Below, one piece after another: positions 1 to 5,932 of a DNA stretch of 7,535 bases (its first letter is position 1; each line of letters begins with the position of its first letter). The position numbers and the translations under genes were made by a program. A model generated the notes under the pieces. The model was not told the DNA's origin. It ran no database searches and worked only from the letters and a program-made list of their open reading frames with translations. This DNA comes from a bacterium (GTDB taxonomy: Bacteria > Bdellovibrionota > FAC87 > UBA2466): assembly GCA_022842225.1 (NCBI GenBank), contig JALHPX010000148.1, positions 1-7,535 on the forward strand, read 5' to 3'.

Positions 1-1362
1 CTGGCTCTGTTCTGAAAGTGGCGCACTCGCATTGCCGCTCACCATCAACATCCACAGGTCACCGGGAGACGGATCAAACAACGGCATGTTCAAACTGAGT
101 CCCGCCATTGGGTCTTGTACTCCCTGGTCAAATCCGTGACTGCCCTGAATCATCAAATTCAAAGGACCAAATAGCGAAAATCCCAGTGACCCATTCAAGC
201 TGGTCGTAGGTTGCAACGCCCCAAAGGAACCAAGTGGGTTTGCAGAACCCGAAGGTTGCCCGGCCGGCCCCTGACCAGACAGCGTTGGGGACGCCGAGTC
301 CAAGATCGAATGAGAAATGGAGACACTCGCTTGAACCTGTCGCATTGGACTAAACGAAACTCCGGCCCCAATGCTGGTGTTTCCAGAGCTTAGAGCAGAG
401 ATATCCGGCGCTCCTGACGGAGCAGATGCAGTGGACGGTGGCTGCATCCCAGTAGCAGCACTGGGATTAGCGCCCGCTGGAACCGGGGAAGATTTGCTCA
501 AGGGCTGACTGCGGTTAGCCATGAGAAAAAGATTTGCGCCCGGTCCAAACTGTACGCCACCCGTCACAGATGCCTGCAGAGAAGTTCCACCAGGATTGAT
601 CCCGCCCGCGCCCATTCCACCCATTCCACCCATTCCACCCATTCCACCCATTCCACCCATTCCACCCATTCCACCCATTCCGCCCATTCCGCCCATTCCG
701 CCCATTCCGCCCATTCCGCCCATTCCGCCCATTCCGCCCATTCCGCCCATTCCGCCCATTCCACCCATTCCACCCATTGCGTCCATCCCGGCGGAAAAAT
801 CGGGAGTCATTTCCGAATAGGATTCCACCTCCTGCACTTCGCTAAATCCCCGTTGCCCGGACCGCAGCTGACGCTGGCTACTGGTCACACCCGCCCCTGG
901 ATAGCCAGCCGGAGGTTTTGCTCCAGGAGGAAAACCGCCAGGAGGCACTCCGCCCGGTGGCATTCCCCCAGACGGCATTCCTTGCATCGGGGGCTTTGCA
1001 CCCTGCATGTTTGGAATGCCCCCACTCGGGCCCGTAGAGAAATCCCTACTAGCCAAGGAAACATTCACACCCACGGAAGCCTGAAAAAAGAATCTGGGCG
1101 CCAGCGAGGGGCGCGACATCGGCATTGGATAGGCAAACTGTAAACGCTCACCGCTACTGCGAGCCCTAGCTAGCGACCTTGTGAACCGCAGTTCTCTCAC
1201 TTTCAAAGCAGCCACACTTGTAGACTTTGAATTCCGCACACGAGACTCGGCCGCACTCACCGATGTACAGCAAGCTAGCAAACCGAACAAAGCAACCCAC
1301 GGAACTGCGTATAGCAATGAAACCATGCCCGCAGATTCTGCAACCGCAATACCCCTTAACAT
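1..1362 (-). CDS. Exported Gly/Pro/Met-rich repeat protein, probable outer-membrane beta-barrel (partial, C-terminus outside window)
   Basis: Reading the minus strand gives an uninterrupted frame from an in-frame stop at 1429-1431 to base 1, so 454 codons are visible and the end is missing. Start choice is uncertain: ATG at 1362 or ATG at 1326, neither with a good Shine-Dalgarno. A hydrophobic export signal follows (residues 13-37 from the 1362 start). It could be cut by signal peptidase I after SVSA, or be a lipoprotein signal with Cys31 in GLLAC. Then come a beta-like strand (about residues 91-104), six XPPGG-like pentapeptides (129-158), a (GGM) tract (196-250), and short alternating hydrophobic/polar hairpins near 260-282, 331-353, 389-411 and 419-445, separated by Ser/Pro/Gly/Ala-rich linkers. 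I do not recognise a named family. Hairpins with tight turns plus long loops suggest an outer-membrane barrel; an unstructured surface protein is the alternative. The frame is certain, the function is inferred. Confidence 0.8.
   Translation of the reverse strand, partial: MLRGIAVAESAGMVSLLYAVPWVALFGLLACCTSVSAAESRVRNSKSTSVAALKVRELRFTRSLARARSSGERLQFAYPMPMSRPSLAPRFFFQASVGVNVSLASRDFSTGPSGGIPNMQGAKPPMQGMPSGGMPPGGVPPGGFPPGAKPPAGYPGAGVTSSQRQLRSGQRGFSEVQEVESYSEMTPDFSAGMDAMGGMGGMGGMGGMGGMGGMGGMGGMGGMGGMGGMGGMGGMGGMGGMGGMGGMGGMGAGGINPGGTSLQASVTGGVQFGPGANLFLMANRSQPLSKSSPVPAGANPSAATGMQPPSTASAPSGAPDISALSSGNTSIGAGVSFSPMRQVQASVSISHSILDSASPTLSGQGPAGQPSGSANPLGSFGALQPTTSLNGSLGFSLFGPLNLMIQGSHGFDQGVQDPMAGLSLNMPLFDPSPGDLWMLMVSGNASAPLSEQSQ
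613..777 (-). repeat. 9-bp minisatellite encoding (Gly-Gly-Met)n
   Basis: Nineteen ATG codons lie exactly 9 bp apart with 18 intervening Gly-Gly pairs. On the plus strand each unit is CAT TCC ACC or CAT TCC GCC. The period is a multiple of three, so copy-number changes keep the frame. Only one third-codon position varies, and it does so in blocks: seven ACC units, nine GCC units, then two ACC units from left to right. Flanking codons (GMDAM before the tract, GAGGINPGG after it) look like worn edges of the same repeat. Confidence 0.97.
889..978 (-). repeat. Six XPPGG-like pentapeptide repeats
   Basis: Reading the minus strand from 978 to 889 gives six five-residue units: MPSGG, MPPGG, VPPGG, FPPGA, KPPAG, YPGAG. 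The DNA units are 15 bp and diverged, unlike the nearly identical GGM units, so this repeat appears older. Such Pro-Gly periodicity normally gives flexible, disordered or elastin-like chains. It lies between the N-terminal beta-like strand and the GGM tract of the same gene. Confidence 0.85.
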
Positions 1363-1451
1363 TTCAGCGCGAATGCCAGGCCGACTCGTGGGAGTGAACG
1401 AAAACCCCTGTCTAATTTTTGTACAGCGCTAACAAGAACCCAGGCCGTTCC

Positions 1452-1468
1452 TTCACAATTCATTCACA
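1452..1468 (+). promoter_or_regulatory. Candidate response-regulator operator: TTCACA direct repeat, 11-bp period
   Basis: TTCACA occurs at 1452-1457 and again at 1463-1468, exactly 11 bp apart, in the same orientation. A weaker TAAACA follows at 1473-1478. OmpR/PhoB-family regulators typically bind head-to-tail half-sites with an 11-bp period placed over or in place of the -35 element. The response regulator encoded at 5933 belongs to that family, so autoregulation of the operon is a reasonable inference. Confidence 0.4.
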
Positions 1469-1487
1469 CAAATAAACAAACTTTAAT
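1459..1487 (+). promoter_or_regulatory. Candidate sigma-70-like promoter for the exporter operon
   Basis: TTTAAT at 1482-1487 matches five of six bases of the TATAAT -10 consensus. The hexamer 17 bp upstream (TTCATT, 1459-1464) matches the -35 consensus poorly and overlaps the TTCACA direct repeats. A poor -35 covered by activator half-sites is typical of activated promoters. Transcription would start near 1493-1495, leaving a leader of about 60 bases. Confidence 0.35.
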
Positions 1488-1488
1488 T

Positions 1489-1507
1489 CCGTAGAGAGGA
1501 ACTACGG
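1489..1507. repeat. Perfect inverted repeat CCGTAG-N7-CTACGG
   Basis: Two 6-base arms (1489-1494 and 1502-1507) flank the 7-base spacer AGAGGAA. It could be a repressor site just downstream of the -10 box or, if transcription starts further upstream, a leader hairpin with GGA in its loop. No U-tract follows, so it is not a typical intrinsic terminator. Confidence 0.5.
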
Positions 1508-1542
1508 GTCTCCGCTCGGTACCATATACACAGAGACATAAG

Positions 1543-1552
1543 AAGGAAGGTG
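1543..1552 (+). promoter_or_regulatory. Ribosome binding site deciding a TTG start
   Basis: The purine-rich stretch AAGGAAGGTG resembles the anti-Shine-Dalgarno complement. It overlaps the possible GTG start at 1550, leaving that codon almost no spacing, but sits well for the in-frame TTG at 1556 (8 bases after AAGGA). This favours TTG over GTG. Confidence 0.5.
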
Positions 1553-1555
1553 CTC

Positions 1556-1816
1556 TTGTTAAAGCGTACAAACATCTGGAGTGGCTACAGGGCGTTCATC
1601 CTGCTGCTTCTATCTACACAAGCGTTTGGATTTCCGTCGCCGGAAGTCATCAAGAAAGTGCGCGCAGCCGAAGCGGCATGCAAAGTGGAACTGGGCGATG
1701 AGTCTGGTCCACGCGCTTTGATCAAACTCAAAAAGAGCAGCATGGAAGAGGGTGCAAAGTTAAGCGCGCCCTGCAAAGCGGCTTTAGACGAAATGCCAGC
1801 TCCTCCAAACCACTAG
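1556..1816 (+). CDS. Small secreted two-cysteine protein, possibly a degenerate cysteine-rich-repeat protein
   Basis: This is an 86-residue frame from a TTG start; a GTG at 1550 would add two residues. A basic N-terminus (LKR) and the hydrophobic run AFILLLLSTQAFG form a signal peptide ending near residue 22-25, leaving about 60 exported residues with two cysteines, Cys42 and Cys73. The mature part is charged and probably helical. Its end, KLSAPCKAALDE, resembles the LSPACKAAL motif of bacterial cysteine-rich-repeat (GLG1-like) periplasmic proteins. The middle cysteine of that motif appears to be replaced by Ile (ALIKLKK where ACLKxH is usual). It is the first gene of the exporter operon, 25 bases before the TolC gene. 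It might be an accessory periplasmic protein, a signal for the kinase, or exporter cargo; none of these is shown. The frame is likely real because of its signal peptide and placement; the family link is tentative. Confidence 0.7.
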   Translation: MLKRTNIWSGYRAFILLLLSTQAFGFPSPEVIKKVRAAEAACKVELGDESGPRALIKLKKSSMEEGAKLSAPCKAALDEMPAPPNH

Positions 1817-1841
1817 CAAACTCGGAGTAAAGGAGAAGACG

Positions 1842-3140
1842 ATGACCAGAACATTTAAAATACCCCGCCACAAAGCAATCGCTGCATGCGCCAACATCGC
1901 GATCGCGTTGTTCTGGTCGTCGTCTGCTTTTTCCCAAGACCCAAAGTCGGTGTCAGTCGAGACCTTGATTGAACTTGTCCTAAACAACAACCCTGACTTG
2001 GAAATCTCGCGATCTCAAATCGGACAGGCGGAAGCAAGAGTAGACAGCGCACGCGCGAAGTACTGGCCCAAACCCTCCAGCAGCGTGAGTTATTTTCATC
2101 AAAACACCGAACAGAACGCCTCAGGGGCGGGAGCCCTCTTCGCGGGACAAAACGGATTTACGGCGAAATCCAGCATGCAGCTAAACATTTTTAATGGATT
2201 CCAAGACCGTCATCGACACTTGCAGCGAAAGAAAGAGCTTGAAAAATCCAAGCAAGATTTAGGAGCCACTAGGCTCTCTCAGTTTGAGAAAGCGATTGGC
2301 TATGCGTTCGAAATCTTAAGATTGCAGTCTGACATCAAGAACATTACCGACAAACTTTCTTTAGAAAGAGAGCGAGAGAAAGACCTCGAAAGCAAAGTAA
2401 GCTCCCAATCTGCCAAGATGTCGGAACTATTGTCAGTAAGAGCAAGCTTACTGAGCTCCGAAGAGGAACTCGAGACCACCCGAGCGGACTTGCAAGCCAC
2501 CTGGCGCAACCTACGATCGCTGACAAACTCGGAAATTCCATTCACGGTGATTGAGACGCCAAGGACAACGCTCAAACAAATAGCGGCAAGCCCACAAGCT
2601 GCCTCCCTCCCGGACATTCGGTCCGCTCGTGCGGACATGGATGCATCCGTACTAGCGGAGAAAGGAGCCCTGGGAGCGCTCGCACCTTCCATCGACGTCA
2701 CGTTCAACAAGTACTTGGTGCGACCCTCTTTTCAGCAAGGAAACGATTGGGATTTGCAGTTCACGGCCACCATTCCCATTCCTTTTGATTCGGAAAAGCG
2801 AGCCGCTCTTCACGAAGCTGAGGTCCTACGCATTCAAAAAGAGGCCATCCTGACAAAAAACGAGAAGAACAAGCAAACCGAGGTTGATAACCTCGTCGAG
2901 AACTACAACGCTGACCTCAAGCGCCAGGAAATTCTAAATGAAGCCGTAGAGACCCAAAGAAAGCTCGTGGACGCGCTGAAGAAAGACTACAGATACGGCC
3001 TCGTCAGTATCTCAGATTATTTGTCGTCAATTTCCACACTATTGCAGAAGCGGCAGCAACGAGACCACCTGATGTTCCTACAATTGAAACGGTCTATGCA
3101 AATTCAAAAGTACCACTTCGAATCCGGAGAGAAGTCATGA
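1842..3140 (+). CDS. TolC-family outer-membrane efflux channel
   Basis: This 432-residue protein starts at an ATG with AGGAG six bases upstream. A signal peptide (residues 1-31, ending SSAFS before QDP) precedes two OEP-type halves. The first opens with an ETLIELVLNNNPDLE segment (about 40-54), the usual start of TolC-family proteins. Long charged coiled-coil helices follow (about 125-210), then a second half with LPDIRSARADMDASVLAEKG and the late helix YRYGLVSISDYLSSIST. TolC-family proteins trimerise into an outer-membrane barrel joined to a periplasmic helical tunnel, forming the exit duct of tripartite exporters. The length is slightly below that of E. coli TolC but normal for the family. 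The stop overlaps the adaptor start in ATGA, so the two are probably translationally coupled. The family is clear; the substrate is not. Confidence 0.93.
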   Translation: MTRTFKIPRHKAIAACANIAIALFWSSSAFSQDPKSVSVETLIELVLNNNPDLEISRSQIGQAEARVDSARAKYWPKPSSSVSYFHQNTEQNASGAGALFAGQNGFTAKSSMQLNIFNGFQDRHRHLQRKKELEKSKQDLGATRLSQFEKAIGYAFEILRLQSDIKNITDKLSLEREREKDLESKVSSQSAKMSELLSVRASLLSSEEELETTRADLQATWRNLRSLTNSEIPFTVIETPRTTLKQIAASPQAASLPDIRSARADMDASVLAEKGALGALAPSIDVTFNKYLVRPSFQQGNDWDLQFTATIPIPFDSEKRAALHEAEVLRIQKEAILTKNEKNKQTEVDNLVENYNADLKRQEILNEAVETQRKLVDALKKDYRYGLVSISDYLSSISTLLQKRQQRDHLMFLQLKRSMQIQKYHFESGEKS

Positions 3141-3958
3141 AGAATGTAGGAAAAAACTCTTTCAGTAAAAGAAACGTACTTATCGCGGCGGCGTCCTTGG
3201 CGCTGGTACTAGCCGCAGTCGGCTTTCTCCGAGCCAAAGCAGGCGCCGTGAGCACTCTGCCGCTGACCCGCGGAGAGATGACTTCTGCGATATACGGCTC
3301 CGCGCAGCTTAAGACCGAAAGGACTTTCGACCTTAAGCTGGGTACCGTTGCTCGTATTGCCGACATAAGAAAATCCGTCGGCGAGACGGTAAAAAAAGGA
3401 GAAGTTGTTCTTTTGTTTGATAACTTAGCTCCGTTCAAAGCACCCATCGACGGAATGATCACCGCGATTAACTTTCGCAACGGGGAGACGGCATTCGCTC
3501 AAGCTGTCGTACTTTCGATCGTGGATGCCAAAGATTTCTATCTTGAGATGAGCCTCGACCAAAAGTCGATTCGCTATGTTCGGCCGGGACAGCTTACTCG
3601 CGTCAGTTTCGACGGGTACAGAGACTTGAAGTTTGAAGGAAAAGTACGCGCAACCTTTTCAAACGGCGGGCTCTTTTACACCGTTATCGACATCGATGGC
3701 ATGGATAGTAGTTTTCTGCCCGGCATGTCGGCGGATGTCGCTATCATCACTCAAACCAAGAAGGATGTTCTTCTCGCTCCCTTGGGCGCCATCAAGGACG
3801 GAAAGCTTCTTATTAAGCAATCAGGTCGCCCAGAGGAAATCGCCGTCGCCGTCGGCGGAGACGATGGGCACTTTGCAGAAGTAAGTTCGGAAAAGATCAA
3901 GGAAGGCGATTTAGCGATCATCCGCTCGACGCTGCCAAAAGTGGGAGCATCCAAATGA
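3137..3958 (+). CDS. Membrane-fusion (periplasmic adaptor) protein of HlyD/MacA type lacking the helical hairpin
   Basis: This 273-residue protein has one N-terminal membrane anchor (about 13-31) after a basic start. The first lipoyl half ends in VGETVKKGEVVLLFD (81-95). The second half begins almost at once with APIDGMITAINFRNGE (102-117), then comes the beta-barrel domain (about 130-205) and a membrane-proximal domain with DVLLAPLGAIKDGKLLI. In most adaptors a coiled-coil hairpin of tens of residues separates the lipoyl halves; here only about six residues do, which accounts for the short length. Adaptors link an inner-membrane transporter to TolC, usually through the hairpin tip, so docking must differ. 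Hairpin-less adaptors exist, for example Borrelia BesA. GGAG lies seven bases before the start. The gene overlaps both neighbours by four bases, supporting one exporter complex. Confidence 0.9.
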   Translation: MKNVGKNSFSKRNVLIAAASLALVLAAVGFLRAKAGAVSTLPLTRGEMTSAIYGSAQLKTERTFDLKLGTVARIADIRKSVGETVKKGEVVLLFDNLAPFKAPIDGMITAINFRNGETAFAQAVVLSIVDAKDFYLEMSLDQKSIRYVRPGQLTRVSFDGYRDLKFEGKVRATFSNGGLFYTVIDIDGMDSSFLPGMSADVAIITQTKKDVLLAPLGAIKDGKLLIKQSGRPEEIAVAVGGDDGHFAEVSSEKIKEGDLAIIRSTLPKVGASK

Positions 3959-5199
3959 TCTACTTAGCTCTTCGCCATCTGGTCAGCCGTAAGCGCCAGT
4001 CCTTTTTCACTCTCGTAGGCATCTTCTTTGGCACGGCTGCATTCGTGATTATTTCTGGGTTCTTTCTGGGCTTTCAGCAATACCTTACAGACCAACTCGT
4101 TTCTAACGACGCTCATGTCAAAGTGACCCGGAATGATGAGAAAGTCGACGCCAAGACCATTGTGGACTTCCTCTTCCCCGAGAAACAAAAAATTGATTGG
4201 ATTCGTCTGCCTAATCCACGTCTGAATGTGGTTGATTTAAGTAATCCCCAGGGCTGGCTAGAGAAAACCGAAGGCGACCCCAGAGTAGTAACGGTAGGAT
4301 TTCAATATTCCACCACTGCACTTGTTCTTAAGGGCGGGCTTTCCCAGTCCGTTTCTCTCATTGGCACCGAACCTAGGAAACAGATTCAAATTACCAACAT
4401 CCAAACCAAGATGATCAAAGGCAACTTTCTAGATCTAGACGGAGGAATCGACCGACTCGTAATCGGCCAAACGTTGTCGGAGGATCTAGCGATTTCAGTG
4501 GATGACTTTGTGATGGTGACGCCGGCAAGTGGCCGCAACTTTCCTATGAAGGTAGTGGGGATTTATTCCAGCGGAAACCGAATGGGGGAAAGAGGAACCA
4601 TTTACACCACCCTAGCCACCGCGCAAAAGCTGGGCGGCCAAAATAGCAAAGTAAATCAAGTTTCCATACGCCTAAAAGACTACATGACGGCCGCAGCATA
4701 TGCGTCGGAGCAGAAGCGCTTCTCGAAGGATAAGGTGGAAAGCTGGGATCAGGCGAACGCGAGTTTTCTCTCCATCTTTCGAACCCAGGACATTATGCGC
4801 TACACGACGATTTCCATCCTCCTACTCGTGGCAGGTTTCGGAATTTACAACATCCTCAGTATGGTCGTCGTGCAAAAGCAGAAGGACATCGCCATTCTGC
4901 GCAGTATGGGTTTTGGACCTAGCGCCATTCAAACTCTCTTTCTCTCTCAGGGAGTTTTACTTGGTTTACTGGGCAGCTTTTTGGGAGCGTTAGTTGGATA
5001 CGTGATCTGCAATCTTCTGACGGGCCTAACCATGAATGGTCCCATGGGATCTGAATCACTAAACATCGCGTTTACCTTGGATATTTATCTCAATGCGTTC
5101 TTGCTGGGCGTGGGCGCTTCTTGTCTAGCTGCGTATATCCCGAGCAGAGCCGCCAGCCAAATGACCCCGATCGATATCATTCGGAGAGGTGCGGAATGA
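3955..5199 (+). CDS. ABC transporter permease, LolC/LolE-MacB (FtsX-like) type
   Basis: This 414-residue inner-membrane protein has the four-helix layout of type VII ABC permeases. A first helix (about 17-39) follows a basic RHLVSRKRQ segment. A large periplasmic MacB_PCD-like domain (about 40-280) comes next, then three helices near 283-307, 333-356 and 378-398 form the FtsX domain. KQKDIAILRSMG after helix two and PSRAASQMTPIDIIRRG at the end are typical family signatures. There is no fused ATPase, so length and plan match LolC/LolE rather than full MacB; the ATPase is the next gene. Only one permease gene is present, implying a homodimer. With an adaptor and TolC beside it, it probably works as a mechanotransmitting exporter driving periplasmic substrate through TolC, not as a lipoprotein sorter. 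GGGAG lies seven bases before the start, and the stop overlaps the ATPase start. Confidence 0.92.
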   Translation: MIYLALRHLVSRKRQSFFTLVGIFFGTAAFVIISGFFLGFQQYLTDQLVSNDAHVKVTRNDEKVDAKTIVDFLFPEKQKIDWIRLPNPRLNVVDLSNPQGWLEKTEGDPRVVTVGFQYSTTALVLKGGLSQSVSLIGTEPRKQIQITNIQTKMIKGNFLDLDGGIDRLVIGQTLSEDLAISVDDFVMVTPASGRNFPMKVVGIYSSGNRMGERGTIYTTLATAQKLGGQNSKVNQVSIRLKDYMTAAAYASEQKRFSKDKVESWDQANASFLSIFRTQDIMRYTTISILLLVAGFGIYNILSMVVVQKQKDIAILRSMGFGPSAIQTLFLSQGVLLGLLGSFLGALVGYVICNLLTGLTMNGPMGSESLNIAFTLDIYLNAFLLGVGASCLAAYIPSRAASQMTPIDIIRRGAE

Positions 5200-5921
5200 G
5201 TAATCTGGTTGCAAAAAACATTACGAAGCTTCTTGGAAATCCTTCGCAGGAAATACTAAAAAATATTTCATTGGAGATACCGGCTAAGCAGTTTGTGGCA
5301 CTCACGGGAAAATCAGGCTCTGGAAAAAGTACGTTGCTGTACATTCTATCGACGCTCGATAATCCGACGTCAGGCCAGCTGATCATAAAGGAAAAGAATA
5401 CAGCCAGCTTTGATTCAAACACACTTCACCAGTTTCGCAATGAGCAGGTCGGTTTTGTCTTTCAGTTTCACTATCTGCTCCCTGAACTTACGGCACTGGA
5501 GAACGTCCTGATGCCTGCCAGGAAGATGGGGATTCACGTCGAAAAAACGAAGCAAGCAATCGAACTTCTCGAAATGTTCGAACTTTCAGACAAGAAGAAC
5601 AATTTACCCAAGCAAATGTCCGGCGGCCAAAACCAACGCGTCGCGATCGCGCGCGCTCTGATCATGAATCCCAAATTCATCTTCGCCGACGAACCTACTG
5701 GCAATCTGGATTCGACCAACTCGGAGAAAGTGTTTGAAATTCTCAATCAGGTAAACCGCGATCTAGGCACCACGATCGTTATGGTGACACACGATGTTGA
5801 GATGGCCGCCCAAACCCACCGCATTATTGAGCTCAAAGACGGAGAGGTAATTTCAGACAAGCTACAGCGCGAAGCATCAAAATTGGGAATCGAAAAAAAC
5901 AACAGAAATTCCGATAAGTAG
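5196..5921 (+). CDS. ABC transporter ATPase, LolD/MacB type
   Basis: The 241-residue protein carries every nucleotide-binding motif: Walker A GKSGSGKST (38-46), Q-loop Gln90 in FVFQFHYLLPE, signature MSGGQNQR (141-148), Walker B FIFADE (161-166) with catalytic Glu166, D-loop NLD (170-172) and H-loop His199 in VTHD. Two copies should form the motor of the exporter encoded just upstream. The signature has Asn where LolD/MacB proteins usually have Gln-Gln or Gln-Glu, a mild variation. The frame stays open upstream to an ATG at 5121, but the real start is taken as 5196: it has GGAGAGG six bases upstream, overlaps the permease stop in ATGA, and gives an N-terminus aligned with the family (NLVAKNITK). 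The C-terminal tail is charged and rich in Lys and Asn. Confidence 0.95.
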   Translation: MSNLVAKNITKLLGNPSQEILKNISLEIPAKQFVALTGKSGSGKSTLLYILSTLDNPTSGQLIIKEKNTASFDSNTLHQFRNEQVGFVFQFHYLLPELTALENVLMPARKMGIHVEKTKQAIELLEMFELSDKKNNLPKQMSGGQNQRVAIARALIMNPKFIFADEPTGNLDSTNSEKVFEILNQVNRDLGTTIVMVTHDVEMAAQTHRIIELKDGEVISDKLQREASKLGIEKNNRNSDK

Positions 5922-5932
5922 GAGAACAGGGA

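Larger units (their letters stand above)
1363..1555. promoter_or_regulatory. Divergent intergenic region
   Basis: This region separates the minus-strand repeat protein from the plus-strand exporter operon and must hold promoters for both. Its centre (about 1440-1490) is AT-richer than its surroundings. It contains the TTCACA direct repeats, a TTTAAT -10-like box and a short inverted repeat, listed separately. I found no convincing -35/-10 pair for the minus-strand gene; TTGTTA on the minus strand near 1431-1436 is the only weak candidate. Confidence 0.6.

Noticed and set aside
564..773. Minus-strand frame encoding Glu-Trp-Val/Ala repeats
   Set aside because: It is another frame of the same 9-bp repeat, limited to the repeat, and overlaps the longer GGM frame that is open on both sides.
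613..777. Possible CRISPR array
   Set aside because: The units are contiguous 9-bp coding repeats without spacers, so this is a minisatellite.
521..820. Plus-strand frame encoding a long Ile-Pro-Pro repeat
   Set aside because: It is the antisense shadow of the GGM minisatellite. It has no signal peptide or ribosome site and ends soon after the repeat, whereas the minus-strand frame extends over the whole region.
1525..1530. TATACA as an alternative -10 box nearer the first gene
   Set aside because: No acceptable -35 lies 16-18 bases upstream, and TTTAAT at 1482-1487 is a better match with an operator beside it.
1899..1906. GCGATCGC octamer, also at 5643-5650, resembling the cyanobacterial HIP1 repeat
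   Set aside because: Only two copies in 7.5 kb, both inside coding sequence at Ala/Ile/Arg codons. This is too few to claim HIP1 enrichment or a cyanobacterial origin.
2300..2710. Minus-strand frame of 136 codons inside the TolC gene
   Set aside because: It is antisense to a clear TolC-family gene and has no recognisable domain or start signal.
5121..5195. Upstream ATG giving a longer ABC ATPase
   Set aside because: The 25 extra residues lie inside the permease gene and do not look like an ATPase N-terminus. The ATG at 5196 has a ribosome site and an ATGA overlap.
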